From CAYVQF01 sp964454015 (lineage in GTDB: Bacteria; Myxococcota_A; Bradymonadia; UBA4248), in the NCBI GenBank assembly GCA_964454015.1, contig CAYVQF010000003.1, positions 1 to 64,000 on the forward strand: DNA of 64,000 nt. The letters run 5' to 3'. The position numbers were made by a program, and so were the translations under genes. Positions within the stretch are counted from its first letter, which is position 1. Every line of letters starts with the position of its first letter. Below, piece after piece: positions 16,525 through 25,659 of this stretch. The notes beneath the pieces are model-generated. The model did not search any database and was not told the origin of the DNA. It saw only the letters and a list, made by a program, of their open reading frames with translations.

Positions 16525-17544
16525 ATGAGCGAGACGACCATGGCTTTTGCGCCCCCCCCCCTGGCCCATCTGCGGGCGCGTGCCGCGGCCTGCGCCGCCA
16601 TTCGCCAATTTTTTACGGCGCGCGGGCACCTGGAGGTGTCGACGCCGGCGCTGCGCGGGCATGGGGCCATGGACCCGCACTTGTGCTCTTTTGTGACCAC
16701 CTTGGTGCAACCCGGAGGAGCGCATGGTGTGGCGGCCCGGCGCGCCTACCTCCAGACCTCGCCAGAGTACGCGCTGAAGATCCTGTTGGGGACCTACGGC
16801 TGCTCGTTGTTCGAGATCGCCAAGGTCTTTCGCAATGAAGAGGCGGGGCCTTACCATCACCACGAGTTCACCATGGTGGAGTGGTACAGCGTTGGCAGCG
16901 ATGATGTGGCGCTGATGGAGGAGACGGAGGCGCTGGTACGTGCTGTGGCGGCGGCGTTGGGCTGCGCATGTCTGGTGCGCGCCGGGCGAGCGATCGCCCT
17001 GGAGCGACCTTTCATCCGGCTCAGCGTGCGTGAGGCTTTTGTGCGCTACGCTGGGGTGGATCCCTTTGTGGTCACGGATCGACAGGATTTCATTGCGGCG
17101 GCGCGCTCGGTGGGTTCGGCGCCGGGGGATGACTGGCCTTGGGAGGATGTCTTCCACCTGCTGCTCATGGACAAAGTAGAAGGGGCGCTGGGCTGGGAGG
17201 CGCCGACCTTCTTGCACGACTACCCGCCATCGCTCTCGGCGCTGGCGCGGTTCAAGGCCGATGCGCAAGGGTGCCGCGTGGCCGCGCGCTTTGAGCTGTA
17301 CGTGGGGGGACTCGAGCTGTGCAATGGCTACGACGAGCTCAATGACCCGGATGAGCAGCGCGAACGCTTTGCGCGGGAGCAGGCGCTGCGCGCGGCCTTG
17401 GGGCGGGAGGCCATGCCCGTGGACGAGGCGCTGCTGTGGGCGGTGGGGCGCATGCCGCCGACGGCCGGCAACGCGTTGGGGTTGGAGCGTTTGCTGATGG
17501 TGCTCTTGGGGGCCGACGACATCGGCGCGGTTCTGGTGCGCTGA
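16525..17544 (+). CDS. epmA: EF-P lysine-34 (R)-beta-lysyltransferase EpmA
   Basis: EpmA (GenX/PoxA) is a LysRS-like enzyme that attaches beta-lysine to elongation factor P, which helps ribosomes through polyproline. At 339 residues it lacks the N-terminal OB domain of true lysyl-tRNA synthetase. It shows class II motif 2 (FEIAKVFRNEE), HHHEFTMVEWY and motif 3 (GNALGLERLLMVLLG). The ATG at 16525 follows GAGAGGTGAGG. Codons 10-13 are a C10 run (16552-16561) coding for Pro. EpmB and EF-P genes are not in the window. Many proteins here have Pro-rich linkers, which fits a need for EF-P. Confidence 0.93.
   Translation: MSETTMAFAPPPLAHLRARAAACAAIRQFFTARGHLEVSTPALRGHGAMDPHLCSFVTTLVQPGGAHGVAARRAYLQTSPEYALKILLGTYGCSLFEIAKVFRNEEAGPYHHHEFTMVEWYSVGSDDVALMEETEALVRAVAAALGCACLVRAGRAIALERPFIRLSVREAFVRYAGVDPFVVTDRQDFIAAARSVGSAPGDDWPWEDVFHLLLMDKVEGALGWEAPTFLHDYPPSLSALARFKADAQGCRVAARFELYVGGLELCNGYDELNDPDEQRERFAREQALRAALGREAMPVDEALLWAVGRMPPTAGNALGLERLLMVLLGADDIGAVLVR
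16552..16561. repeat. Run of 10 C near the 5' end of epmA
   Basis: The run encodes three prolines in the first dozen codons of epmA. A one-base slip would put the rest of the gene out of frame. Length is borderline for chance in DNA of this composition. Confidence 0.95.
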
Positions 17545-17658
17545 AAAAAGCTGGGGATATTGTGCGATTGCAGCGCCGCGGGGAGCATAGTAGCATGGGA
17601 GCACACACGCCCGGCCAAGCGTTCGCAGAGCTTCGTCGCGTTGCGATGGGAAAAGTTT

Positions 17659-19365
17659 ATGACGGAAGCGCTCTTAGCTCAAGCCTTTGGCGACTACACC
17701 TTGAAACGCAAGTTGGGCCAAGGGGGGATGGCGGTCACCTATCTGGCTCACGAGCAGATCTCGGACATTGGCGAGCGGGCGGTCTGCCTCAAACAGATCC
17801 TGCCGCAGTTTGCTGCCGACCCGAAGTTTCGCCAGATGTTTTATGACGAGGTGCGTGTCACCTCGCTGTTGAGCCACAAGAATATCGGGAAGGTCTATCG
17901 GGCGGGTGAGCTGGGCTCGACGCTGTTCATGACCATGGAGTTCATCGATGGTCTGTCCCTGGCCGAGTTGGTGCAGCGCGTTCGCTCGGCGGGTTGCCCC
18001 TTTCCGCAAGAACATGCGCTGCACATCATGGGCGAGGTCGCCGAGGGTCTGCACGCAGCGCACAACCAGACCAGCACCAATGGAGCAGCGCTCAATCTGG
18101 TGCATCGAGACATCTCGCCGCAGAACGTCCTGGTGTCGTTCAAGGGCGAGGTCAAGATCATCGACTTCGGTGTGGCCAAAGCGGCGACCAATCTGTCAGA
18201 GACGCAGGCCGGCGCGGTCAAGGGGAAGATCCTCTACCTCAGCCCAGAGCAGTTACAGGCCAAGCCACTGGACGGGCGCAGCGACATCTATTCGGCAGGC
18301 TTGGTGCTCTATGAACTGTTGACTGGGGTCCACCCCTTTGCGGGACCTGATGAGCACGCGACGATTTACAATTTCTGCACGCGCAAGGTGGAGGCACCGA
18401 GCCGGGTTGCACCGCATCTGGATCCACGCATCGATGGGGTCGTGCTCTATGCCCTGGAGAGAGAGACGGAGCGCCGCTTTGCTTCTGCGTCGGAGATGGC
18501 CCGCGCCCTGACGGATCTGCTCTACACCATCGCGCCAGGCTACCGTGGCTATCACTTCAACGATTTCGTTGGCTGGGCGCGGGATCCACAGGCGGGTCCC
18601 TTGCCACATCTCAGCTTGCCAGGGGTGGAGCTGTCGGCTTTGGGGCGCAGCCCCACATCGTCCGTGGACCAGGCCCTCCCGGCTGCTCCGAGTGCTGGGG
18701 GCGGACACGAGGCATCAGTCGTGGCGCGCTCCAGTGACGGGGTTTCGCCCAAGACCCTGTGGTTGGTGCTGTTGGCGGCGCTGGTGCTCTTGGCCGCCGT
18801 CGGGACGGTGTTGGCGCTGCTGACTTTTTCTCGGTCCGAGCCCAAGACCCTGCTGAGCGCTGATGAAGAGTCGGCTCAGGCTACGGGGGAGGTCGCCGAT
18901 CCGGTCGGAGGAGAAGCAGAACCAGAGGGAGGCACGCCCAGCGCAGAGGAGCCCGGGGCGACGGCGGCGCCCGTTGCTGAGGATGTCGTGGCGGACGCTG
19001 CGACCGCGCCCTCCCCAAGGCCGGACGACGAGAGCGCAGGCCATGCGCAAGGGGATGAGGCTGAGACGGATGACGCGGGTCTGGCGCCGGCCGGCGCCGT
19101 GAGCGGACCAGCGCCTTCTTTCGCGCTGTCGCCGCAGCAGGAGAATCAGATCCGGCAGGTGGGTGCCATCGTCCCAGGCTTTCGCGGCTCACGGGTCGAG
19201 ACGGTGATGCGCATCGTCGCCTATGCCCAGACCGAGCCTGAAGGCTACTTGGGGCATTTGTTGGTGTTGTGCCGCTCGGTGCGGGCCCAGGCTTGGACGG
19301 ACGTCGAGCTGCGGCTGCTGCAGCAGTACTACGAAGGGCGCGATCCCTGCTACAACCTCGAATAG
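17659..19365 (+). CDS. Membrane-anchored Ser/Thr protein kinase
   Basis: The 568-residue protein is a Hanks-type kinase. Residues about 9-280 hold the kinase domain: glycine loop LGQGGMAVTY, Lys45 in AVCLKQ, HRDISPQN with catalytic Asp151, DFG with Asp169, and SPEQL in the activation segment. A low-complexity linker leads to one membrane helix at about 367-391. The outer part begins with an acidic Glu/Ala-rich stretch and ends in a compact region of about 85 residues with two Cys. The ISPQN form of the catalytic loop is common in myxobacterial kinases. I chose the ATG at 17659 because kinase homology begins a few residues later; a longer frame starts at 17560. The VKOR gene follows after 11 bases. 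Confidence 0.92.
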   Translation: MTEALLAQAFGDYTLKRKLGQGGMAVTYLAHEQISDIGERAVCLKQILPQFAADPKFRQMFYDEVRVTSLLSHKNIGKVYRAGELGSTLFMTMEFIDGLSLAELVQRVRSAGCPFPQEHALHIMGEVAEGLHAAHNQTSTNGAALNLVHRDISPQNVLVSFKGEVKIIDFGVAKAATNLSETQAGAVKGKILYLSPEQLQAKPLDGRSDIYSAGLVLYELLTGVHPFAGPDEHATIYNFCTRKVEAPSRVAPHLDPRIDGVVLYALERETERRFASASEMARALTDLLYTIAPGYRGYHFNDFVGWARDPQAGPLPHLSLPGVELSALGRSPTSSVDQALPAAPSAGGGHEASVVARSSDGVSPKTLWLVLLAALVLLAAVGTVLALLTFSRSEPKTLLSADEESAQATGEVADPVGGEAEPEGGTPSAEEPGATAAPVAEDVVADAATAPSPRPDDESAGHAQGDEAETDDAGLAPAGAVSGPAPSFALSPQQENQIRQVGAIVPGFRGSRVETVMRIVAYAQTEPEGYLGHLLVLCRSVRAQAWTDVELRLLQQYYEGRDPCYNLE

Positions 19366-19376
19366 CGTGAATTGGC

Positions 19377-20651
19377 ATGGATGGCGCGGGTGAGCACGGG
19401 CGGCGCAGAAGGCTGCAAGGGGTGGGATGGAGCGCCGCGCTAGCGGTGGCAGGCCTGCTCGTGGCGGGTCTGCTTCTTCACGACAGCGCCTGGTTGCGAG
19501 CCGGGGGGGGCAGCAGCTACTGCGCCTTCGCGCCGGCTTACTCCTGCACGCCGGCACTGACCAGCGCCTGGGCCACTTTCCTTGGCGTTCCCTTGCCCGT
19601 TCTGGCGGCCGCCTTTTACATGGCAGTGCTGGTGCTCGTGCTGAGCACCGCCCGGCGTCGTGCCGCAGAGGGCGAGCGTATGCGCTTGGCCAGTGTCCGC
19701 GCCCTCTGCCTGGTTTATGTCGGGGCGTCCGCTTACAGCCTCTTTCTCGGCCAAGTGCTGCTCTTCCACCTGACGACCCCTTGCGTCTTCTGTATGGTCC
19801 TGCACGGGATCAACTTCGCTGCTTTGGCCCACGCATGTTGGCTGCGACCTCATCTCAGTGATCTTTGGCGCCGTCCGCGGGCGGCCGTCGTCGAGATGTT
19901 GCGCAGTCGACCGCTGTGGGATGGGGCCCTCTTTTTTGTGGTGGCGCTGGTGCTCTTGACCTTCTCCTACCACGGCGCCGTGGCGCGGATGACACAAGTG
20001 GACCAAGCGGCGCAGCGGGAGCAGGGCGAGAAGGTCGCCTCGGAGCTCAGTCGCTATGGTTCAGCGGTATTGGACCTGGGAGATTTGCCCCGGCGCGGCC
20101 CCAAAGATGCGCCCGTGGCTTTGGTCGTTTTCTCTGATTTCGAGTGCTCTTTTTGTGGTCGTTTTGCCGAGCAGCTCTTGGAGATCCACGCAAGATACCC
20201 TCTTGAGGTTGCGGTCTATTTTGCGCACTTTCCTTTGAACAGCGCTTGCAACCCACGCTCCAGTGCGATGCACCCCAGCGCCTGTCTGGCGGCCTACGCA
20301 GGTCACTGTGCCGGCCCTGCCTTCTGGGCGCTGCATGACTTGGCGTTCGCGACCTTCCGCGAGCGTGACGCCCACGGGGGACGTGAGGTGTTGAATGACG
20401 ACACCCTGCGCGCGTGGGCGCTCCAAGTGGGCCTCGATGCGCCTGCTTTCCTTCGCTGCGTGCATCATCCTGCGACGCGGGCCCAGGTGATGGCCCAGGT
20501 CGAGCAGGGCTTGGCGCAGGGTATCGTCTCCGTGCCGACCTGGTTCATCAACGGGCACCGCATGTCTGGCGCCCAGGGAGCTGCCTTCATCGAGCCGCTG
20601 GTGGAGCGCTTGTTGGTGCTCACGCGGGAGGCTGATGGCGGCGAACCCTGA
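19377..20651 (+). CDS. VKOR-DsbA-like fusion (disulfide bond formation)
   Basis: This 424-residue inner-membrane protein joins a vitamin K epoxide reductase domain to a thioredoxin-fold domain. The VKOR part (about 1-200) has several membrane helices, the redox pair C136-V-F-C139 next to the quinone site, and loop cysteines Cys49 and Cys60 that relay electrons. The periplasmic part (from about 235) has F-S-D-F-E-C-S-F-C with Cys257/Cys260, as in DsbA/DsbG-like proteins, and the cis-Pro segment VSVPTWFINGHRMSG. In such fusions the thioredoxin domain oxidises substrate cysteines and VKOR passes electrons to quinone. The many Cys-rich lipoproteins encoded nearby are plausible substrates. Confidence 0.92.
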   Translation: MDGAGEHGRRRRLQGVGWSAALAVAGLLVAGLLLHDSAWLRAGGGSSYCAFAPAYSCTPALTSAWATFLGVPLPVLAAAFYMAVLVLVLSTARRRAAEGERMRLASVRALCLVYVGASAYSLFLGQVLLFHLTTPCVFCMVLHGINFAALAHACWLRPHLSDLWRRPRAAVVEMLRSRPLWDGALFFVVALVLLTFSYHGAVARMTQVDQAAQREQGEKVASELSRYGSAVLDLGDLPRRGPKDAPVALVVFSDFECSFCGRFAEQLLEIHARYPLEVAVYFAHFPLNSACNPRSSAMHPSACLAAYAGHCAGPAFWALHDLAFATFRERDAHGGREVLNDDTLRAWALQVGLDAPAFLRCVHHPATRAQVMAQVEQGLAQGIVSVPTWFINGHRMSGAQGAAFIEPLVERLLVLTREADGGEP

Positions 20652-20782
20652 GAAAGGGTGCGCATTTTGCCGCCTCTGCTGGCCTTTGGATCGAAGTGGT
20701 GCTAAGGGTGTTGGGGCAGCGGCTGCGGCCGTTTGTCCAAAGATTTTGGGTGTGATGAACCCCCTCTGTAAAAGGTGTGAAG

Positions 20783-22024
20783 ATGGAAAAGCGCGTGTTG
20801 GCATTAGGACCCGATCGGCATGGGAAGGTTGCGATCTGCGAGAATGATCGCGTGGTCTATTGGGGCGATGCCAAGGGCGCTCCCGAGCACCGAGGGGCGG
20901 AACACCTCGCGTGCGCCGAAGGCACCATTTTGCCCGGTTGGGTTTGCAGCCACACGCACCTCTACAGCGGCCTGGTGCCGCTGGGGATGCCCGCGCCCGC
21001 CCTCAAGCCAGAGAACTTCGTCCAGATCCTCGAGCGCGTGTGGTGGCGCCTGGACCGTGCCCTCGACGCGGAGACGCTGCGCGCTTCGGCCCGTTACTAT
21101 GTGGCCAATGCCTTGCTCTATGGCAGCACGGGGGTGGTGGATCACCACGAATCGCCCAACTTCATCGAAGGCTCCCTCGACGTCTTGGCTGATGCCTGTC
21201 AAGAGCTCGGGGTGCGCGGTGTGATGTGCTACGGCGCGACCGACCGCAATGGTGGGGTGGAAGAAGGGCGGCGCGGCCTGGAAGAGTGCGCGCGCTTCAT
21301 CAAGGCCAATGAGCGCCCTCTGGTGCGCGGTATGGTCGGTCTGCATGCCTCCTTCACGGTCTCTGATGAGACGGTGCGCGCGTCTGGGGCCATGTGCCGT
21401 GACCTGGGTGTCCCCCTTCACGTTCACGTCGCTGAAGACGCGGCGGACGTGGCCGACGCGCGCCAGCGCGGCTATCAGGGCCCAGCGGCTCGCCTCATCG
21501 CCCTCGAGGCAGCCGTTCCTGGTTCGCTCTTCATCCATGGCATCCACATGACGCCTTCTGAGGTCATCGCCGCTGAAGCGAGCGGCGCCTGGTTCGTGCA
21601 GAACCCGCGCTCGAACAGCGGTAACGCCGTGGGCTACCCGCATGCGTTGCAGTTTGCCCAGCGCGTGGCCCTCGGGACGGATGGCTACCCGGCTGATATG
21701 CCCGCTGAGTTGGCCTTCTTGCGCGAGGAGAATGCCCGCTACGGCGAAGACGAAGCCGTGGGCGTGCACCGCCTGTTGAGCGGCTGGCGCATGTTGGGTC
21801 AGATCTTCGGTACGGCGCTGGGGCCGATGGTCCCCCTCGCGGGAGAGAACGAGAGCCTCTTGGCAGACCTGCGCGTCGAGGACGCTCAGGGCGTTCAACA
21901 TGTCGTCGTCGGTGGAGACGTGAAGGTGCGCAATCGCCAACTGGTTCACGGCGATTTGCAGGCCATCACGGCCGAAGCCAAGGAAGCAGCCCAGCGGTTG
22001 TGGAAAGAGATGGAGCGCTACTGA
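20783..22024 (+). CDS. Amidohydrolase-superfamily enzyme (SsnA/chlorohydrolase-like)
   Basis: The protein (413 residues) belongs to the metal-dependent amidohydrolases that deaminate or hydrolyse ring nitrogens or amidines. Visible metal ligands are H-T-H after PGWVCSHTHLYSG, the strand-5 His in HVHVAED, the strand-6 His in FIHGIH and the strand-8 Asp in LGTDGYPAD. The best match in pattern is the SsnA family, whose E. coli member sits with purine and diaminopropionate genes; its reaction is unsettled. I chose the ATG at 20783, eight bases after AAGG, over the GTG at 20777. It leads a plus-strand set with two PLP enzymes. Confidence 0.85.
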   Translation: MEKRVLALGPDRHGKVAICENDRVVYWGDAKGAPEHRGAEHLACAEGTILPGWVCSHTHLYSGLVPLGMPAPALKPENFVQILERVWWRLDRALDAETLRASARYYVANALLYGSTGVVDHHESPNFIEGSLDVLADACQELGVRGVMCYGATDRNGGVEEGRRGLEECARFIKANERPLVRGMVGLHASFTVSDETVRASGAMCRDLGVPLHVHVAEDAADVADARQRGYQGPAARLIALEAAVPGSLFIHGIHMTPSEVIAAEASGAWFVQNPRSNSGNAVGYPHALQFAQRVALGTDGYPADMPAELAFLREENARYGEDEAVGVHRLLSGWRMLGQIFGTALGPMVPLAGENESLLADLRVEDAQGVQHVVVGGDVKVRNRQLVHGDLQAITAEAKEAAQRLWKEMERY

Positions 22025-22099
22025 GATTCGATGGCGCCAGGGGGCGTCCAGCATGGGGCTGGCGCCCCTGCGCTCGACAAGGAAACGAAGGATATCGAA

Positions 22100-23596
22100 A
22101 TGAAGGGACTAGGTCTGTCCACAGAGATCGTCGATCACAGCATGTACGAAGCGACGGTGAAGCGCTTTCGCGAGCGCAACATCGTGCTGCCGACTTTTGC
22201 GCAGTTGGCCGAGCCGCATTTGATCCCCGCGGAGATTCGCGAGCGCCTCGAGGGCGTGGATCCCGATGCTGCTGATGCGCTGAATTTGTTCAGGGTGCAT
22301 TGGTACAACACGCCGGATCGGCGCGGATTGGCTGCGGTGCCGCCCTATGTGGTGTTGCCCAAGTCGCTCACGGGGGTTGACGCCAAGATCGTGGTGGTCT
22401 TGGGGACCTTCTCGCCGATGATCAACTCGCACAAGGTCTTGGCGGCCTACGCCTGTTTGGCGCCGCGCGTGCTGACGGGTGAGTTCGACCCGACGCGCCA
22501 TCGGGCGGTGTGGCCTTCCACGGGCAACTACTGTCGCGGTGGCGTGGCGATTTCCAAGATCATGGCGTGTCGCGGCGTGGCCATCCTTCCCGAAGAGATG
22601 AGCAAAGAGCGCTTCGATTGGCTGGATAGATGGACCGATAATCCCGCAGAAGACATCATCCGCACCACGGGCTGCGAGAGCAACGTCAAGGAGATCTACG
22701 ACAAGTGCAATGAGCTGGAGCTGGATCCCAAGTACAAGATCTTCAATCAGTTCTCTGAGTTTGGCAATCACCTGGCCCATGTCCTGTGCACGGGCAAAGC
22801 CCTGGCCCATGTCTTCGAGGAGCTGCAGAAGCGCCACGGTTCCTTGCGGCTGCGGGCCTTCACCTCGGCGACGGGATCGGCTGGGACCATTGGCGCTGGC
22901 GACTATTTGAAGGAGCAATACGGGACCAAGGTGGTCGCCGTCGAGGCGCTGGAGTGTCCGACCCTGCTCTACAACGGCTTTGGCGGGCACAATATCCAGG
23001 GCATTGGCGACAAGCACGTGCCGCTCATCCACAACGTGATGAACACCGATATGGTGGCTGCGATCTCGGATCAGGCGACGGACCATCTGGATCTGCTCTT
23101 CAACACCGAGGTCGGGCAGACCTTCTTACGTGAGCGTCGCGGCGTCCCGGGTGAAGTCCTCGAGCAGCTTCCTTATCTGGGCTTCTCCTCGATCTGCAAC
23201 GTGTTGGCAGCGATCAAGGCGGCGAAATACCTCAAGCTGGGTGCGGACGACGTGGTGTGCACCGTGGCCTCTGACGGCGCCAACATGTACCGCACGGAGC
23301 GGGCCGAGACCTTGGCACGAGATTTCGGGGGCAACTTCGACACGATCGAGGCTTCTGGGGTCTATGGCCACCACCTGCAGGGCGTGGCGACGGACCACTT
23401 CGCGGAGCTGACCTTGATCGACCAAGAGCGGGTCTTCAACCTGGGCTATTACACATGGGTTGAACAGCAGGGCCTGTCTTTCGAGGATTTCATGGTCCGT
23501 AAGGATCAATCGTTCTGGAAGAATCTCCGGGCCTTACTCCCGGCTTGGGATCGCCTGATCGAGAAGTTCAACGCCGAGGTCGCAGCGGGCCAGTAG
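22100..23596 (+). CDS. PLP-dependent enzyme, fold type II (cysteine synthase-like), role unknown
   Basis: The 498-residue protein begins at the ATG at 22100 with AAGGA upstream. Fold-type-II marks are visible: the candidate Schiff-base Lys in MINSHKVLAAYACL, the STGNYCRGG loop that would hold the substrate carboxylate, and a glycine-rich phosphate cup at SATGSAGTIGAGDYL. It is much longer than cysteine synthase (about 310) and has an N-terminal addition of about 100 residues and a long C-terminal part. It resembles a group of uncharacterised beta-replacing or beta-eliminating enzymes found beside SsnA-type hydrolases, but I cannot name the reaction. It lies 75 bases after the amidohydrolase. 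Confidence 0.8.
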   Translation: MKGLGLSTEIVDHSMYEATVKRFRERNIVLPTFAQLAEPHLIPAEIRERLEGVDPDAADALNLFRVHWYNTPDRRGLAAVPPYVVLPKSLTGVDAKIVVVLGTFSPMINSHKVLAAYACLAPRVLTGEFDPTRHRAVWPSTGNYCRGGVAISKIMACRGVAILPEEMSKERFDWLDRWTDNPAEDIIRTTGCESNVKEIYDKCNELELDPKYKIFNQFSEFGNHLAHVLCTGKALAHVFEELQKRHGSLRLRAFTSATGSAGTIGAGDYLKEQYGTKVVAVEALECPTLLYNGFGGHNIQGIGDKHVPLIHNVMNTDMVAAISDQATDHLDLLFNTEVGQTFLRERRGVPGEVLEQLPYLGFSSICNVLAAIKAAKYLKLGADDVVCTVASDGANMYRTERAETLARDFGGNFDTIEASGVYGHHLQGVATDHFAELTLIDQERVFNLGYYTWVEQQGLSFEDFMVRKDQSFWKNLRALLPAWDRLIEKFNAEVAAGQ

Positions 23597-23612
23597 GCGT
23601 GTTGCCCTGGAT

Positions 23613-23649
23613 CGCCGGGGCGATGGCGCTGCGCGCCGTGGCCCCGGCG
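23613..23649 (+). terminator. Hairpin after the first PLP gene
   Basis: Perfect 9-bp arms CGCCGGGGC (23613-23621) and GCCCCGGCG (23641-23649) enclose a 19-nt loop that has its own small GGCGC/GCGCC stem. It starts 16 bases after the stop codon. There is no T-run, so it may attenuate rather than end transcription before the next gene at 23724. Confidence 0.4.
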
Positions 23650-23723
23650 GTGCTTACAAGTTTGCAGCATAGCGCGCATGACGCGTAGGAGCTGGCGCGC
23701 TTGGCGCGTGGCAGGAGGTGAGC

Positions 23724-25220
23724 ATGGGTGAGAGGCCGACGATGGCGCTCGTCTGTTCGGGTTGCGGCGTGCGAATCACGGCAGCGGGGGAGGCCCACTA
23801 TCGCTGCCCCAACGCGGGCGTCGTGCCGGGGGTCGACCACGTGTTGCGCCAGCAAGGTGAGTGGCTGCCGGCGCCCTTGGGCGACGACGTCAACCCCTTC
23901 GTGATGTTTCGGCACCGCCTCTACGCCTACGCCCGTGCCCTGGCCTGTGGCATGAGCGATGAGGCTTATGTTGCGATGGTGCAGGGCCTCGATGCGGCGG
24001 TGGAGGCCGTCGATGGGCGGGCGTTCAGGGTGACGCCCCTGACCGAGGCCCGCGAGTGTGGGGCGGCGCTAGGTTTTGCGGCGCCCGGGGCGTTGTGGAT
24101 CAAAGACGAGACGGACAATGTGGCGGGCTCGCACAAAGCACGCCACCTGTTCGGAATCATGCTCCATCTGAGCATTTTGGCGGTGCAGCAGGACCGACCG
24201 CTGGCGATAGCGAGCTGTGGGAACGCGGCCTTGGCTGCGGCGGTGGTCGCCCGGGCGGCACAGAGACCGCTGGTGGTCCATATCCCGCCCGACGCCAACC
24301 CCCGGGTGGTCCAGAGGCTACAAGCGCTCGGGGCCTCACTGGTGGTGTGCCAGCGCGAGGGGGAGCAGGCGGGCGACCCGTGCTACCTCCGCTTTCGCGA
24401 CGCCGTAGCCGCTGGGGCGGTCCCCTTCAGTTGCCAAGGGTCGGACAACGGCTTGACCATCGAGGGTGGGATGACCCTGGGCTACGAAATCGTGGCACAG
24501 CAGCAGGCGTTGGGGCTTCGTTTCGATCACTTGGTGGTGCAGGTCGGCGGCGCAGCGCTGGCCTCGGCCCTGGCTGGGAGCTTGAGTCAAGCTGTGGCCA
24601 CGGGTGTGATCGAGGGCTTGCCGCGTTTCCATGTCATCCAGACCGTCGGTGCCTTCCCCTTGATTCGCGCTTACGATCGCCTGGCCGAGTTCATTTGGGC
24701 TCGCCTGCATGGGGATGAAGTGGGGTGCTGGGAGCCGGGGCGGGATCACCTCCTGCCGGCAGAGCGCTTGGCGCGGCACAACCCTGAGACCTTGGCTCAG
24801 ACCATGCGGCGCGCCGCTGCCATCCAGCAGGCCTGGTCTTCGACGCCGGTACAGGCCTCCCTACGGGTCGCGGCCCAGCGCCGCGCCCTCTTCATGTGGC
24901 CATGGGAGTCCCAGCCCCACTCCCTCGCCCATGGTATCCTCGATGACGAGACCTACGATTGGTTCGCGGTGGTGTCGTTGATGCTGCGCAGCGGCGGCAT
25001 CGGTGTGGTGGCCTCAGAGGCGATGGTCGCAGAAGCGCAGACGCTGGCGCGTGCCACCACTTCCGTCCCTGCGGATCATACGGGGACCGCCTCGTTGGCG
25101 GGGCTCATGGCGCTGCGTCAGGCCGAGGTGGTGCAGCCGACTGAGAAAGCACTGGTTTTCTTCACTGGCGTCGACCGTGACGTCGAGGCGGTGCAACGCG
25201 CGGCACAAAGTGTTCTCTAA
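23724..25220 (+). CDS. Threonine synthase-like PLP-dependent enzyme
   Basis: The 498-residue protein starts at the ATG at 23724, five bases after AGGAGG. The N-terminus has a CSGCG...C pattern that looks like the small zinc ribbon found on threonine synthase-like proteins. PLP marks are the Lys in AGSHKARHLFG, the ASCGNAALAAA loop and the glycine-rich QVGGAALASALAG cup. True threonine synthase has SFKDR before the Lys; this differs, so it is better called a threonine synthase/threonine dehydratase-like enzyme of unknown substrate. No hom or thrB gene is nearby. It shares little sequence with the other PLP enzyme next to it. Confidence 0.8.
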   Translation: MGERPTMALVCSGCGVRITAAGEAHYRCPNAGVVPGVDHVLRQQGEWLPAPLGDDVNPFVMFRHRLYAYARALACGMSDEAYVAMVQGLDAAVEAVDGRAFRVTPLTEARECGAALGFAAPGALWIKDETDNVAGSHKARHLFGIMLHLSILAVQQDRPLAIASCGNAALAAAVVARAAQRPLVVHIPPDANPRVVQRLQALGASLVVCQREGEQAGDPCYLRFRDAVAAGAVPFSCQGSDNGLTIEGGMTLGYEIVAQQQALGLRFDHLVVQVGGAALASALAGSLSQAVATGVIEGLPRFHVIQTVGAFPLIRAYDRLAEFIWARLHGDEVGCWEPGRDHLLPAERLARHNPETLAQTMRRAAAIQQAWSSTPVQASLRVAAQRRALFMWPWESQPHSLAHGILDDETYDWFAVVSLMLRSGGIGVVASEAMVAEAQTLARATTSVPADHTGTASLAGLMALRQAEVVQPTEKALVFFTGVDRDVEAVQRAAQSVL

Positions 25221-25326
25221 ACTACTGGCGGAATCGTGCGGACTCCTTATTCTATGGGCGGCACGGCATCGCCGCTGTTGGACGGCTGCGGCCACAGAGT
25301 TTCGAACCACACGTTGAGGTGAACAG

Positions 25327-25659
25327 ATGACAGAAGCACGTATCGAGGTGACGGAAGGAGCGCTCACGGAGATCCGAAGCGCCCTCGAAGGCAAGGGCGA
25401 GCACCCGACTCTGCGGCTATATATTGCTGGGATGAGCTGCCGCGGACCCTCTTGGGGGATGGCCCTGGATGAGCCTTCAGAAGATGACGAGCGCGTCGAC
25501 ATGGGAGATTTTTCGATCGTCGCCGAGAAAGCGCTCCTGGAGCAGGTCGGCGGGGTCCAGGTGGATTATGTCGACAGCGGGTGGCAATCGGGCTTCTCCA
25601 TCCGGGGGCAGAACGACGAAGAGCCCGGTGCCGGACACTGCGGATCCTGCGGCTGCTGA
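25327..25659 (+). CDS. HesB/IscA-like protein with C-terminal CGSCGC
   Basis: This 110-residue protein resembles the A-type iron-sulfur carrier fold. It starts with IEVTEGALTEIRSALEG, continues with TLRLYIAGMSCRGPSWGMALD (the place of GGCSGFQYGL in IscA) and ends GHCGSCGC, where IscA has CGCGSSF. The conserved first Cys and C-terminal Cys cluster are thus present but rearranged, so cluster or metal binding is likely but delivery to apo-proteins is not proven. GAGGTGAACAG precedes the ATG. It is 106 bases downstream of the second PLP gene and may belong to that set. Confidence 0.8.
   Translation: MTEARIEVTEGALTEIRSALEGKGEHPTLRLYIAGMSCRGPSWGMALDEPSEDDERVDMGDFSIVAEKALLEQVGGVQVDYVDSGWQSGFSIRGQNDEEPGAGHCGSCGC

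Noticed and set aside
16021..17604. 527-codon open frame on minus strand across rnc and epmA
   Set aside because: It crosses two real genes, is rich in His, Arg and Pro, and has no recognisable domain.
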